From: DAIDKA01 sp035503515
GTDB lineage: Bacteria; Pseudomonadota; Gammaproteobacteria; Steroidobacterales; Steroidobacteraceae
Reading direction: 5' to 3'
Assembly: GCA_035503515.1 (NCBI GenBank)
Contig: DATJTJ010000145.1
Span: forward strand, 1 to 64,000
DNA length: 64,000 nt
In this document: piece by piece, positions 1 to 8,400 of the stretch
How positions within the stretch are numbered: position 1 is the stretch's first letter
Layout of the letters: each line of letters opens with the position of its first letter
Program-made: the position numbers and the translations under genes
The notes under the pieces: model-generated
What the model was told of the DNA's origin: nothing
Database searches by the model: none
The model's input: only the letters and a program-made list of their open reading frames with translations

Positions 1-1
1 C

Positions 2-310
2 AGCGCCAACATGATCCGCAGCGCCGAGCAGATGCAGGGCTTCGGCCACAACCTGCACAACCTGGGGTTGAACCTGATCGTGGTGACGGTCGCCGCCAAC
101 AGCCGCTTCGCGAACCTGTCGGTCGAGGCCATCGAGCACCAGGCCGACGGCGCGTTCCTGATCGTCGCCATCAACCGCCGCGACGGCACGACCATCCCGC
201 GCCCCGATCCCACGGTGCACGTGAGCCCCGGAGATGGGGTGGTGATCATCGAGCGCAGCGGCCGCGGCGGGGCGCAGGCTATATTCATGGGCAAGGGGAC
301 GCCCGCCTGA
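2..310 (+). CDS. C-terminal part of a TrkA-C (RCK_C) domain potassium channel protein (5' truncated)
   Basis: The reading frame is open from the window edge, so the start lies upstream. The visible 102 residues end in a TrkA-C/RCK_C regulatory domain. The run GAFLIVAINRRDG, then a Pro-Asp-Pro stretch, then SPGDGVVIIE is the usual pattern of this ligand-binding domain, which gates K+ channels and TrkA-type transporters in the cytoplasm. The upstream part (RCK_N, perhaps an ion-channel membrane domain) cannot be seen, so voltage-gated K+ channel versus TrkA-like regulator cannot be decided. The next gene starts 13 bases downstream. Confidence 0.75.
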   Translation, partial: SANMIRSAEQMQGFGHNLHNLGLNLIVVTVAANSRFANLSVEAIEHQADGAFLIVAINRRDGTTIPRPDPTVHVSPGDGVVIIERSGRGGAQAIFMGKGTPA

Positions 311-323
311 CAGGAACAGACGC

Positions 324-911
324 ATGACTGACCTCCGGAACATGCTCCGCTGCGCGCCGCTGCCGCTGCTGGTGATCCTGGCCGTGCTGGCCGGTCCTTC
401 GGCCAGGGCCGCTGCCGACGGCGACGCCACGCGCACGCAGCTGTCCATTGGCTACAGCCTGCTGTATCAGGAGGCCGAGGGGATCCCGAAGCTCAAATGG
501 CTGCTCATGTTCAAGGACAAGCCCCGGCAGATGAGCCATCTGACCCACGAACTGATCGACTACTACCAGCATCTGGCCGGATCCCTGAAGCGGCTTTCCG
601 AACAGTATCCGGCCGTGCGGATCGATGTGACGCCGATGTCCGACATCGAGGCCGCCGCGCGCAAGGCCATCGGGGCGGATCAGGCCAAGGCCTTTGCGCC
701 CCTCGTGGGCAAAAGCGGTGTCGATTTCGAGCGCGAGGCGCTGCTGATGTTCGCCGATGCCCTCAATGAGCAGCGGCACCTGGTGGCGGTCATGCTCGAG
801 CGCGAATCGGACCCGGGGCTGCATAAATTCCTGCAGTCGACCCAGGATGAACTGGACGTCCGCCATACGCGGGTGGAGGAATTGCTGAACCGCCGCTACT
901 TCGTGCACTGA
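324..911 (+). CDS. Secreted helical protein of unknown function
   Basis: This 195-residue protein has a clear Sec signal peptide: a charged N-terminus, a Leu/Val/Ala core at about residues 11-24, and a likely cut after the Ala-rich run near residue 31. The mature part is mostly helical and charged, without Cys. It contains SLLYQEAEGIPKLKWLLMFK, a His/Tyr-rich helix near HELIDYYQHL, and an E-R-E-containing helix near residues 137-165. The pattern resembles a periplasmic four-helix bundle, but I do not recognise the family. It starts 13 bases after the RCK_C gene and may be co-transcribed with it. Confidence 0.6.
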   Translation: MTDLRNMLRCAPLPLLVILAVLAGPSARAAADGDATRTQLSIGYSLLYQEAEGIPKLKWLLMFKDKPRQMSHLTHELIDYYQHLAGSLKRLSEQYPAVRIDVTPMSDIEAAARKAIGADQAKAFAPLVGKSGVDFEREALLMFADALNEQRHLVAVMLERESDPGLHKFLQSTQDELDVRHTRVEELLNRRYFVH

Positions 912-1000
912 GGCGGTCGATGAGGGTGCAGGGTCATTTACTCGCGCCGCGAGATTCTGGACAATGCCCTGCGGCTCGTCTGAGCCGTTGGGAGATCAAC

Positions 1001-1207
1001 ATGGCGACGAAAACGAAACGCAAGTCCGCGGCATCGCGGGTGAAGGCGAAAGTCAAAACCCGCGCGAAATCAGCCGCGAAATCAGCCCGCAAAGCCACCA
1101 AGACCAAGGCGAAGGGCGCCCGGCGCGCGGCGCGCCGGACCCAGGACAAGGCCGCCACGGAAACCGGCGGCATTCTCAGCACGCTGAAGACTCTGGTCAC
1201 CGGCTAG
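1001..1207 (+). CDS. Small Lys/Arg/Ala-rich histone-H1-like protein
   Basis: The protein has 68 residues and is dominated by Lys, Arg, Ala and Thr. It has AKxKxRAKSAAKSARKATK-type repeats and a short non-basic tail ending in TLKTLVTG. Such compositions are typical of bacterial H1-like or AlgP-like DNA-binding proteins that compact the nucleoid. The start was placed at the ATG preceded by GGAG six bases upstream, not at an earlier in-frame ATG at 920 that would add an unrelated tail. A short inverted repeat (CTCGCG/CGCGAG, 941-953) lies upstream and could belong to its promoter region. Function is inferred from composition only. Confidence 0.6.
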   Translation: MATKTKRKSAASRVKAKVKTRAKSAAKSARKATKTKAKGARRAARRTQDKAATETGGILSTLKTLVTG

Positions 1208-1233
1208 CGCGAACCTCGCCTCCTGCCGCGGCC

Positions 1234-1265
1234 CGCCGCTGTGTGCACTAGTGCACACAGCGGCG
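1234..1265. repeat. 32-bp perfect palindrome without a loop
   Basis: Two 16-base arms meet between 1249 and 1250 with no spacer; the centre reads GTGTGCACTAGTGCACAC. It lies 27 bases after the stop of the H1-like gene and about 150 bases before the KGG gene. There is no T-run, so a simple intrinsic terminator is not obvious. An operator for a dimeric or tetrameric regulator, or a hairpin at the mRNA end, are the alternatives. Confidence 0.7.
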
Positions 1266-1411
1266 ACGCTGTGCCGCACCCGCTCGCTTTGGGTTTGCCG
1301 GCTGACGGCTGAATCTTACCGGCGCTTGCGGGCGTGGCCGGTCCTGTGCCGCCGACTCCGGGGCGGAAAATGCAGCAGTCGGACACCCGGCAATTCATCG
1401 GAGATATCGCT

Positions 1412-1678
1412 ATGGCAAACCAATCTGAACGCGGGGGCTCGGGCAATTTCGCCAATGACCCGCAGAAGGCGAGTGAAGCAGGCCAGAAAGGGGGCCAGCA
1501 CTCATCGGGCGGCCGTTCGGGCGGCCAACAGGAGCAGGCCGACCGCTCCACCGGCCAGCAGGGTGGCTCGGGATCCTCGGGCCAGCAGCAAGGCGGCTCC
1601 GGCTCTTTCAAGGACGATCCGGAGAAGGCCGGTGAGGCCGGCCGCAAGGGCGGCCAGCACACTCACGGCGGCAAGTAG
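1412..1678 (+). CDS. KGG-motif general stress protein (Con-10/GsiB-like)
   Basis: The protein has 88 residues and is very hydrophilic, rich in Gly, Gln and Ser. Two KGG repeats are visible: SEAGQKGGQHS near residues 22-32 and GEAGRKGGQHT near the C-terminus. Each follows a short N-F/D-DPxKA segment. This is the layout of the stress-induced KGG/Con-10 family, which is intrinsically disordered and accumulates in stationary phase, desiccation or osmotic stress. The start at 1412 has a GGAG site eight bases upstream; an earlier in-frame ATG at 1334 would add an unrelated segment. It stands alone between the palindrome and a bidirectional terminator. Confidence 0.8.
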   Translation: MANQSERGGSGNFANDPQKASEAGQKGGQHSSGGRSGGQQEQADRSTGQQGGSGSSGQQQGGSGSFKDDPEKAGEAGRKGGQHTHGGK

Positions 1679-1694
1679 GCGCGACGCAGGGTGA

Positions 1695-1720
1695 CGGAGG
1701 CGGGACCTATCCCGCCTCCG
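1695..1720. terminator. Bidirectional hairpin terminator
   Basis: An 11-bp perfect stem (CGGAGGCGGGA with its complement) closes a 4-base loop (CCTA). It sits exactly between the convergent ends of the KGG gene and the LysR gene. The stem is very GC-rich, but a strong T-run is missing on both sides. Confidence 0.6.
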
Positions 1721-1727
1721 CGACCCC

Positions 1728-2621
1728 TTAAGGCGTCGCGTCGACGGTCCGGATCTGTTCCTTGAGGAAGGCGACGAGGGCGCGCACTGCCGGTCGGTTC
1801 ATTCGTACCCTCGGCACCAGCAGCTTGACCCAGTACGGGGCGACCGGAAATTCCTCCAATAGCGGCACCAGGGCACCTGAGCGCAATTCATCCTCGACCA
1901 GCATCCGCGAGAGGATCGCAACACCGAGGCCCATGCGCACGGCATCACGCACCATGCGGCTGTCGCTGGACTGGATCCGCGAGTGCACTTCCACCGTCAT
2001 GGTGCCACGCGCATGGGTGAATCCCCAGGTACTGCGAAACAGCGAGGTGGACAGGCACTGATGATCGACGAGATCGGTAGGGTGTCGGGGTCTGGGCTTG
2101 GTCTTCAGGTAGGAGGGGGAGCACACGGTCACCAGCTCATATGGGCACAGCGGCACATCGACGACGTTCGGATAGGAGGTGGGCCACGCCCCGAGCGCGA
2201 GATCGTAACCCTCCTCCAGGGGATTGACCGAGCGCTCCATGAGCGTGATGTCCATGTCGACCAGATGGTTCTGCAGCTGGAAATTGATCAGCGCCTGGCC
2301 GATGAACATCGAGGTGATGGTGGGCGGGGTGATGATATTGATGAACCCCTGAACCGTTTTGCGGTTGGACGCCATGTCCTGGAAGATCTCATCATGCGCC
2401 GCCATCAGACGCACGAAGTAGGGGAGGTACTGCTCACCGGCCGCGGTCAGCGTCACGCCGCGGGTGGAACGCGCGATCAGCGCGGCGCCGACTTCCTTTT
2501 CCAGTTGCGAGATGCGCTTGGCGATGACGGAGGTGACGGCGTCCAGTTCGCGGGCGGCAGCCGAAATGCTGCCCAGTCGCGCCACTCGCACAAAGGCGCC
2601 GATGTTCAGGACGGTATTCAC
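1728..2621 (-). CDS. LysR-family transcriptional regulator
   Basis: This 297-residue LysR-type regulator has an N-terminal winged helix-turn-helix (about residues 1-60, with GSISAAARELD and ISQLEKEVGAALIARSTRG), followed by a LysR substrate-binding domain to the end. Its GTG start overlaps the TGA stop of the IclR gene by four bases (GTGA), which implies translational coupling. It is therefore the last gene of a minus-strand set (dehydrogenase, CMD-like protein, IclR, LysR). Having two regulator families in one transcript suggests two-input control of the catabolic island. LysR proteins usually act on a divergent promoter, and the nearest is the 4693-4946 region. Confidence 0.85.
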   Translation of the reverse strand: MNTVLNIGAFVRVARLGSISAAARELDAVTSVIAKRISQLEKEVGAALIARSTRGVTLTAAGEQYLPYFVRLMAAHDEIFQDMASNRKTVQGFINIITPPTITSMFIGQALINFQLQNHLVDMDITLMERSVNPLEEGYDLALGAWPTSYPNVVDVPLCPYELVTVCSPSYLKTKPRPRHPTDLVDHQCLSTSLFRSTWGFTHARGTMTVEVHSRIQSSDSRMVRDAVRMGLGVAILSRMLVEDELRSGALVPLLEEFPVAPYWVKLLVPRVRMNRPAVRALVAFLKEQIRTVDATP

Positions 2622-3412
2622 GGCAGCCCTGCGGTATCGGCGCCGGCCAAGTGCGAGGCGCGCTCGGCGGCCTCGCGCGTGAGTTTGCTGAATTCCCGGC
2701 GGCGCTTTGCGTCGCGCCCGGTCGGATAGACGAGCGTCATGGCGTAACGCAGCTGCTGGGCCGCATCGAACACCGGTGCGGCGACGGCCGCATAGCCGGA
2801 AAGGGTGACGTCCGCGCTGTAGGTGACCGGATCGGTCTCCGCCAGGCGTCGTGCGCGAACCTGCACCGCCAGCTCCTCGAGCACCTTGCGCCGCTGCTTC
2901 TGTTCGGTGCGATTCAGTCCGAGCGCGGCCAGTTCCTGCTGCAGGTGCTGCCACACCGGCCCCTGCGATCCGAAGGCCAGGAAGATGTGACCGGTCGCGG
3001 TGCCCGCCAACGAGGCGCGAACGCCGATCGGAAACTGCAGCGGCTGGGGCAGGTCGCCCTCGCTGCGCGCGACGACGCTGATGCCGTGCTCGTTCCAGGC
3101 ACCCAGCAGCACCAGTCCGCGGGTCTGACGCTGCAGAGTGGTCATGGCATCGGTCGCCACCGCAATGAAGTCCATGCGCTGCAGGGCGCGGGCTCCCAGG
3201 CGCAATGCGTATGGCCCAAGCCCATACAGCTGCGAGGCGGGATTCTGCGTAACCAGACCTGTTTCGATGAAACTGATCAGGTACATGCGTGCCTTGCTCG
3301 GGGACATGCCGCTCAAGGCGGCGATGGCCTTGAGCGAGAGGGGTACGCCCGCGTCCGCAATGGTCTGCAGCAGCCTGAACCCGAGCACGATCGATTGAAT
3401 ACCGCGCGCCAT
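2618..3412 (-). CDS. IclR-family transcriptional regulator
   Basis: This 264-residue protein has the IclR layout. The N-terminal winged HTH covers about residues 5-65 (PLSLKAIAALSGMSPSKARMYL, ending in an LGPYALRLG wing). The C-terminal effector-binding domain contains SLAGTATGHIFLAF and an SGYAAVAAPVFD segment. IclR proteins typically repress or activate aromatic- and sugar-acid catabolic genes. It follows the CMD-like gene by 13 bases and overlaps the LysR gene by four, so it is co-transcribed with the enzymes it probably controls. The effector is unknown. Confidence 0.88.
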   Translation of the reverse strand: MARGIQSIVLGFRLLQTIADAGVPLSLKAIAALSGMSPSKARMYLISFIETGLVTQNPASQLYGLGPYALRLGARALQRMDFIAVATDAMTTLQRQTRGLVLLGAWNEHGISVVARSEGDLPQPLQFPIGVRASLAGTATGHIFLAFGSQGPVWQHLQQELAALGLNRTEQKQRRKVLEELAVQVRARRLAETDPVTYSADVTLSGYAAVAAPVFDAAQQLRYAMTLVYPTGRDAKRRREFSKLTREAAERASHLAGADTAGLP

Positions 3413-3425
3413 GCGGCAAGCATAC

Positions 3426-3800
3426 TCACTCGGAGAGGACTTTCTCCAGCGCCGTCATCGCCTCCACCGCGGAGGGTATGCCGCAGTACAGCTGGCTGTG
3501 CAGAACCAGTTCCCGTAGTTCGAGTGGCGTGGCGCCATTGGCCAGGGCACCGCGCAGGTGCGCCGCCAGCTGCATGAAGCGGCCGCTGCCGATGAGCATG
3601 GCGACGGTGATCAGACTTCGCAGCCTGCGGTCCAGGCCGGGCCGCTGCCATACCTCCCCGAAGCAGAACCGGGTGACCATTTCCTGCAGGGGGAGGAAGT
3701 TCTCGCTGGCGCTCTGCAGTGCCTGGTCGGATCCCGCGGGCCCGAACATCTCGCGGCGCAGTGCAAGTCCCCTCTCGAACACCTCGTCACGTGCTGTCAT
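3426..3800 (-). CDS. Carboxymuconolactone decarboxylase-like protein (CMD family)
   Basis: The protein has 124 residues, the size of a single CMD domain (PcaC type). It has FERGLALRREMFG at the N-terminus, the core helices LRSLITVAMLIGSGRFMQLAAHL, and a C-terminal ELVLHSQLYCGIPSAVEA segment typical of gamma-carboxymuconolactone decarboxylase. The start was placed at the ATG with an AGGAG site; a longer frame upstream has no such site. In the beta-ketoadipate pathway PcaC decarboxylates 4-carboxymuconolactone. Here no other pca gene is present, so the real substrate may be another lactone or beta-keto acid made by the island. Confidence 0.82.
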   Translation of the reverse strand: MTARDEVFERGLALRREMFGPAGSDQALQSASENFLPLQEMVTRFCFGEVWQRPGLDRRLRSLITVAMLIGSGRFMQLAAHLRGALANGATPLELRELVLHSQLYCGIPSAVEAMTALEKVLSE

Positions 3801-3819
3801 GGAAAATCTCCTTTCGAAT

Positions 3820-4692
3820 TCAATCCTGGTGCTGCCAGGCGAGAATGGCCCGTGAGTGATCCTCGCCCGCACCCAGGGCGTCGCGCGCCTCGATCCAGCG
3901 TTGGTCGGCCAGATGGATGAGCGGGGTGTCGCAGGAGAGCTGGCTGCTCAGCTCCGCCGCGATCGAGGCGTCCTTGGATATGAGTCCGACCTTGAACCCG
4001 GTGTTGAAGCCGCCGGGCAGCACGAACTGCTTCATGACGACGCTGGAGACGAACGACTGGCCGGTGGAGGTATTGACGATGTCGATCAGGGTCTGCTGGT
4101 CGATGCCATACTTTTTCGCCACCATCATGGTCTCGGCAAGTATCGCGTAGTTGGTGGCGCCAACGACATTATTGAGGGCCTTTGCCGCATGTCCGGAGCC
4201 CAGGCCCCCCACCTCGAAGAACGTCGTGCCCATACACTCCAGCACCGGACGCACCCTGCGCATGGCCTCCCTGTCATCGCCCCCGATCATGATGGTCAGG
4301 GTGCCCTTGATGGCACGTTCACTGCCGCCGGACACCGGCGCGTCGATGAGCGTGATGCCGCGCGCGGCCAGCGCCGCGCCGGTTTCCTTCGTGATCAGCG
4401 GTTGACTGGAACTCATGTCGACGACGATGGTGCCGGGCTTCGCAACTGCAGCGATGCCGTTTTCGCCCAGCGCGACGGCCCGCACCGAGCGGGCATCGGG
4501 GAGCATGGTCACGATCACCTCCACATCCCCCAGATCACTGATGCTTGACAGCCGCCCGGCGCCGAGTTCGCGCGCGACCTGCGCGGAACGGTCCGCATCG
4601 GCGTCGAAGACCCAGGTGGGGTGTCCTCCCTTGATGATGTTTGCGGCCATCGGTCTGCCCATGGTGCCGACGCCGAAAAACGCTACTTTCAT
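3820..4692 (-). CDS. NAD(P)-dependent 3-hydroxyisobutyrate-dehydrogenase-family oxidoreductase (1)
   Basis: The protein has 290 residues, the normal length of this beta-hydroxyacid dehydrogenase family. The N-terminal Rossmann motif is FFGVGTMGRPMA. The substrate loop DAPVSGG is present, as is the catalytic-Lys motif GSGHAAKALNN. The family reduces or oxidises 3-hydroxyisobutyrate, tartronate semialdehyde, glyoxylate or serine. It is the first gene of the minus-strand catabolic/regulatory set and is divergent from a second family member at 4947. The start at 4692 was chosen because the Rossmann motif begins immediately after it. Confidence 0.88.
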   Translation of the reverse strand: MKVAFFGVGTMGRPMAANIIKGGHPTWVFDADADRSAQVARELGAGRLSSISDLGDVEVIVTMLPDARSVRAVALGENGIAAVAKPGTIVVDMSSSQPLITKETGAALAARGITLIDAPVSGGSERAIKGTLTIMIGGDDREAMRRVRPVLECMGTTFFEVGGLGSGHAAKALNNVVGATNYAILAETMMVAKKYGIDQQTLIDIVNTSTGQSFVSSVVMKQFVLPGGFNTGFKVGLISKDASIAAELSSQLSCDTPLIHLADQRWIEARDALGAGEDHSRAILAWQHQD

Positions 4693-4946
4693 TGCTGCGA
4701 TGTCCTGTGTTGATAAATCAAGTGACCGGTGTTGGCCGCGAAGCGCGCTGCAAACATACCGTCGTGAAGTTGTCGGATGCAACCGCTAAAAGGCGGCGCC
4801 GGGGAGCGTTCGCTTTTTGCGAAAATCGGTCGCGCGTTTGGTTGGCTTCCGCCATGAGGGTCCGGTAGTTAACATCATTCGACGATTCGTTGATTCAACA
4901 ACCGGCGTCAATCTCAAGACCGGTGCGCAGGAGGGGTTCGGTCGGC
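4693..4946. promoter_or_regulatory. Divergent promoter region between the two dehydrogenase genes
   Basis: These 254 bases hold no gene and must contain promoters for both arms of the catabolic island. Two small inverted repeats are visible: TTCGC-TTTTT-GCGAA at 4809-4823 and GTTGA-T-TCAAC at 4889-4899. The second is about 50 bases before the start at 4947 and could be an operator for the IclR or LysR regulator. I do not see convincing -35/-10 boxes. Confidence 0.45.
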
Positions 4947-5858
4947 ATGCACAATGTCGGATTCATAGGTCTGGGCGTGATGGGGTTGCCGATGGCGTGC
5001 CATCTTTGCGCCGCCGGGTTCCCGCTGACGGCCTATGACATTGATCCACGGGCGCTGCAGCGGCTCGCGCACAGCGCGGCGGGGGTCGAGATTGCAGACT
5101 CCGCGACACAGGTCGCCGCCGCCTCCGACATAGTCGTGACCATGCTGCCCCACGGAGGCGAGGTGCAGTCCGTGGTGTTCGGCAGCCGGGGGCTGGCGGC
5201 AGGCTTCCGCCGGGGATGCCTACTGGTGGATACTTCCTCGTCCGAGCCCTGGCACACCAAGGACACTGCGGCCCGGCTCAAGGAGATCGGCGTCGACATG
5301 GTGGACGCACCGGTCTCGGGCGCCGAGGTGGGTGCGGTCAATGCCGAGCTGCTGTTCATGGTCGGCGGCGAGGACGCCGCCGTGGAGCGGGCGCGGCCCC
5401 TGTTCGATGTTCTCGGGGATCGCGTGTTCCATCTGGGCCCGATCGGCAGCGGCCACGCGATGAAGTCAATCAACAATCTGATCACGGCCGCGACATTTCT
5501 TGCGACCGCGGAAGGGCTGGTGACGGGCGCACGCTATGGCCTGGATCCGGCCGCCATGACCGGCGTGCTCAATGCCTCGACCGGCATGTCCTGGGTCAGC
5601 CGCACGCACATCGTGCAACGCATTCTCAGCCGCCGCTTCGATGATCCGTTCAAGTTCGATCTCATGGTCAAGGACATCGACATCGCGTTGCAGATGGCCT
5701 CCGAGCTGGGCCTCGAGATGCGGCTGTCGCAGGCCAATCAGAGCATCTGGCACGAGAGCCAGCGTGAGATCGCGCCGGGCAGCAGCGTGAGCGAACTGGT
5801 CCGCTGCCTGGAGTCGCGGGCCCGCATTGAGCTGAACTTACCGGGTGACGAAGCCTGA
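4947..5858 (+). CDS. NAD(P)-dependent 3-hydroxyisobutyrate-dehydrogenase-family oxidoreductase (2)
   Basis: The protein has 303 residues. The Rossmann motif FIGLGVMGLPMA begins at residue 5, DAPVSGAEVG is the substrate loop, and GSGHAMKSINN carries the catalytic Lys. It is a distant paralogue of the divergent gene at 3820-4692. A GAGGGG ribosome-binding site lies about 12 bases before the ATG. It is followed after 30 bases by a TonB-dependent receptor and probably leads the plus-strand operon. Substrate not determinable; hydroxy-acid or semialdehyde chemistry is expected from the family. Confidence 0.88.
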   Translation: MHNVGFIGLGVMGLPMACHLCAAGFPLTAYDIDPRALQRLAHSAAGVEIADSATQVAAASDIVVTMLPHGGEVQSVVFGSRGLAAGFRRGCLLVDTSSSEPWHTKDTAARLKEIGVDMVDAPVSGAEVGAVNAELLFMVGGEDAAVERARPLFDVLGDRVFHLGPIGSGHAMKSINNLITAATFLATAEGLVTGARYGLDPAAMTGVLNASTGMSWVSRTHIVQRILSRRFDDPFKFDLMVKDIDIALQMASELGLEMRLSQANQSIWHESQREIAPGSSVSELVRCLESRARIELNLPGDEA

Positions 5859-5888
5859 AGAGTTGCGTATCAAAGGGGGAACACTTCG

Positions 5889-8378
5889 ATGACATCAATG
5901 ACGCAATCGGTTACTTCCGCTGCGGCGAGGCCCCGCCGGTCGCTGCCGCTGCTCCTCGCGACCGTGGCCGCACTGTGCGCGGGGGCGCGCGCGCAGGCAC
6001 AGTCGCCGCCCGATTCGCAGCCGCAGCCCCAGGACCTCGGGGACGGCGGTCTGCAGGTCGTCACCGTGACCGCCCGCTACGAAAGGGAGGACCTGCAGCG
6101 CACACCGCTGGCGATCTCCTCGACTTCCGGCGACCAGCTCAAGGCCGCCAACGTCGGCAACATCGATACCCTGGGCAGCGGCCTGATCCCGAATCTCTTC
6201 ACGACCCCACCCGACGCCGATGAAGGCGGCGTACCGACCATCGTGATGCGCGGCGTGAGCCAGAATGACGCCAGCTACGCGCGCGCCCCGGCGGTAGCCA
6301 TCTACGTGGATGACGTCTATCACGCCACCGCGGTTGGCTCCGAGCTGAACCTGACCGATATCGATCGGATCGAAGTCGATCGCGGACCGCAGAGTACCCT
6401 CTCGGGCAATGCCAGCATCGGCGGCGCGATCAAGCTCTATACCAAGCAGCCGACCGGCGACAATTCCGGATTCTTCAACGTGGGATACGGCTCCTACAAC
6501 GAGCTCGTCGGCTCCGGCGCGTTCGACACCACGATTGCCCCGGATCTCTATGCCCGCGTCTCGGCTCACTTCCACCGCCAGGACGGTTACGTCACGCTGC
6601 TGGACTTCACCTGCGAGATGAACAAGCTGGGCACTCCGGCTCTCGCAGGCTCGTTTCCGACCGCCCAGCCGGAAGCCGAAGCGCATGGCTGCTCGACGGG
6701 CGCGGAAGGCGGTGGCACAGAGGACGGAGGCCGCCTGAAGATCCGCTATGTCCCAAGCGACCGGCTTGAGATCAATCTCAGCGCCGACATCGAACGTACG
6801 AACGATGAGGATTCTCCGGAGGTGATCGAGAGGGTCACCGATCCGTATCCGAACACCAATGCGTTGGTCAATGCCTACAACATCCAGATCCAGAACCAGT
6901 TCGGGGTGCAGTACGACAATCGCTTCCTGGCGCCGAGCGGATCGCCGTATTCGAGTTACTCGAGCTTCTGCCGGCCCCTGCTGCAGGGAACCGTGCCCTC
7001 CTCCTCCGGCGAGCCGGTGCCCTCGGGCATCTGCTATTCCAACCAGAAGCTGCAGAACTCCGACGTGTTCTCGGCCAAGGTCGACTATCAGCTCCTGGAT
7101 TCGGTGCACCTGACCGCCATCGAGTCCTACTCCGCCTTCGGGGACAATTTCCCCCAGAACGGCGACGAGTCACCGCTCGGGTACGTGCTCTCGAACTTCA
7201 ACCAGAACGTCATCCAGCGCACCTCGGAATTGCGGCTCAACGGTGACCTGTTCGACAAGAAGCTCGACTGGGTGCTCGGTGGATTCTTTGACAACTTCAC
7301 CGGCTATTCCGACGGTTTCATCGGCTACATCACCGACAACTTCAACGAGTACGACACGGCCTACAACGAGTCCGCCTCCGGATTCTTCCACGTGGACTAT
7401 AGAATCGCCGACAAGTGGCGCGTCTCGGGCGGCGCGCGCCTGACGACCGGCGAAGTCGAATATCATTTCGATCACCCCGGGCTGCTGGTGATCACCGACC
7501 CGTTCACATCCAAGGAGCATCACTGGGACTGGCTGCTGTCCACCGACTACCAGATCACCGACGACACTCTGGCCTACGCGACGGTGTCGACCGGTTCGCG
7601 GCCGCCGGGCGTCACGACCATCGTGATCACCGCTCAGCAGATGCAGAGCACACCTGAGGAGGAGTTGACCTCCTACGAGATGGGACTGAAGAACGAGTTC
7701 TTCGATCACAGGATCCGCGCCAACATGGATGTCTTCTATTCGGATTACAAGTCCCGCTCGACCACCGAGCAGGGATACCAGTGCCTCGGGCAGCTGCCGG
7801 CTGCGACCTGGGAAGCGAGTGCGGCGACGTGTGCCGCGCTCTATCCGGGCAACACCTCGACCGTTCCCTGGTACATCACTGTCGGCACTCCCGCAAAGAT
7901 CGAGGGCGCCGAGTGGGACATCACGGCGTTGCCGGTGAGGGGCCTGCAGTTCGACTTCTCCGGTGGGTACATCGACTTCCGTTCGGGCGTCAACACCCCG
8001 GGGTTACCGGGATACATTGCCCCCGGCAACCACCAGCAGCCCGACTGGAACATGCACGCGGCGCTGCAGTACACGATCAATTCCGGATGGGGCGCGTTCA
8101 CGCCACGCGTCGATGTGAGCTGGCAGTCGCAGATGGACTTTGATCCGGCACCGGGAGCCGAGTCGCCGCAGCCCGCCTACACCATCATGCCCTACGCCCT
8201 CACCAACGCGCAGCTGGCCTACGCGTCCTCTGACGGCAAGTGGTCCGCCATCTTCTCCGTGACCAACCTGTCGGACAAGTTCTACTATTACCAGCTGTTC
8301 GGGGGCGGCGAGGTGAATATCTCGAGTAACGTCGGACCGCCGCGGGAGTTCCACTTCAGCGTGAGACGCGATTTCTGA
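5889..8378 (+). CDS. TonB-dependent outer-membrane receptor
   Basis: The protein has 829 residues. A signal peptide (residues about 1-38, Ala-rich core, AQAQ end) is followed by a TonB box-like LQVVTVTARYE, a plug domain (about 55-170, with VIMRGVSQND and VAIYVDDVYH), and a long beta-barrel that ends in a terminal Phe (FSVRRDF), as usual for outer-membrane proteins. The plug ends with IEVDRGPQSTLSGNASIGGAIKLYTKQP. It belongs to the broad class importing scarce or large nutrients. Its place between a dehydrogenase and a lactonase/PQQ-dehydrogenase run, 22 bases before the next gene, suggests it imports the island's substrate. Confidence 0.92.
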   Translation: MTSMTQSVTSAAARPRRSLPLLLATVAALCAGARAQAQSPPDSQPQPQDLGDGGLQVVTVTARYEREDLQRTPLAISSTSGDQLKAANVGNIDTLGSGLIPNLFTTPPDADEGGVPTIVMRGVSQNDASYARAPAVAIYVDDVYHATAVGSELNLTDIDRIEVDRGPQSTLSGNASIGGAIKLYTKQPTGDNSGFFNVGYGSYNELVGSGAFDTTIAPDLYARVSAHFHRQDGYVTLLDFTCEMNKLGTPALAGSFPTAQPEAEAHGCSTGAEGGGTEDGGRLKIRYVPSDRLEINLSADIERTNDEDSPEVIERVTDPYPNTNALVNAYNIQIQNQFGVQYDNRFLAPSGSPYSSYSSFCRPLLQGTVPSSSGEPVPSGICYSNQKLQNSDVFSAKVDYQLLDSVHLTAIESYSAFGDNFPQNGDESPLGYVLSNFNQNVIQRTSELRLNGDLFDKKLDWVLGGFFDNFTGYSDGFIGYITDNFNEYDTAYNESASGFFHVDYRIADKWRVSGGARLTTGEVEYHFDHPGLLVITDPFTSKEHHWDWLLSTDYQITDDTLAYATVSTGSRPPGVTTIVITAQQMQSTPEEELTSYEMGLKNEFFDHRIRANMDVFYSDYKSRSTTEQGYQCLGQLPAATWEASAATCAALYPGNTSTVPWYITVGTPAKIEGAEWDITALPVRGLQFDFSGGYIDFRSGVNTPGLPGYIAPGNHQQPDWNMHAALQYTINSGWGAFTPRVDVSWQSQMDFDPAPGAESPQPAYTIMPYALTNAQLAYASSDGKWSAIFSVTNLSDKFYYYQLFGGGEVNISSNVGPPREFHFSVRRDF

Positions 8379-8400
8379 TCCACTTTGCCGGGGAGCCTCC

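Noticed and set aside
285..908. Long minus-strand frame opposite the secreted unknown protein
   Set aside because: It mirrors the plus-strand gene with its signal peptide. Long antisense frames are common in DNA of this GC content.
941..953. CTCGCG/CGCGAG repeat upstream of the H1-like gene as a defined operator
   Set aside because: It is a short, GC-only repeat likely to occur by chance. It is noted only in the gene entry.
4765..4785. GTTG/CAAC pair near the divergent dehydrogenase promoters as a copy of the 14852 operator
   Set aside because: Only four bases per arm match, so it is not distinguishable from chance.
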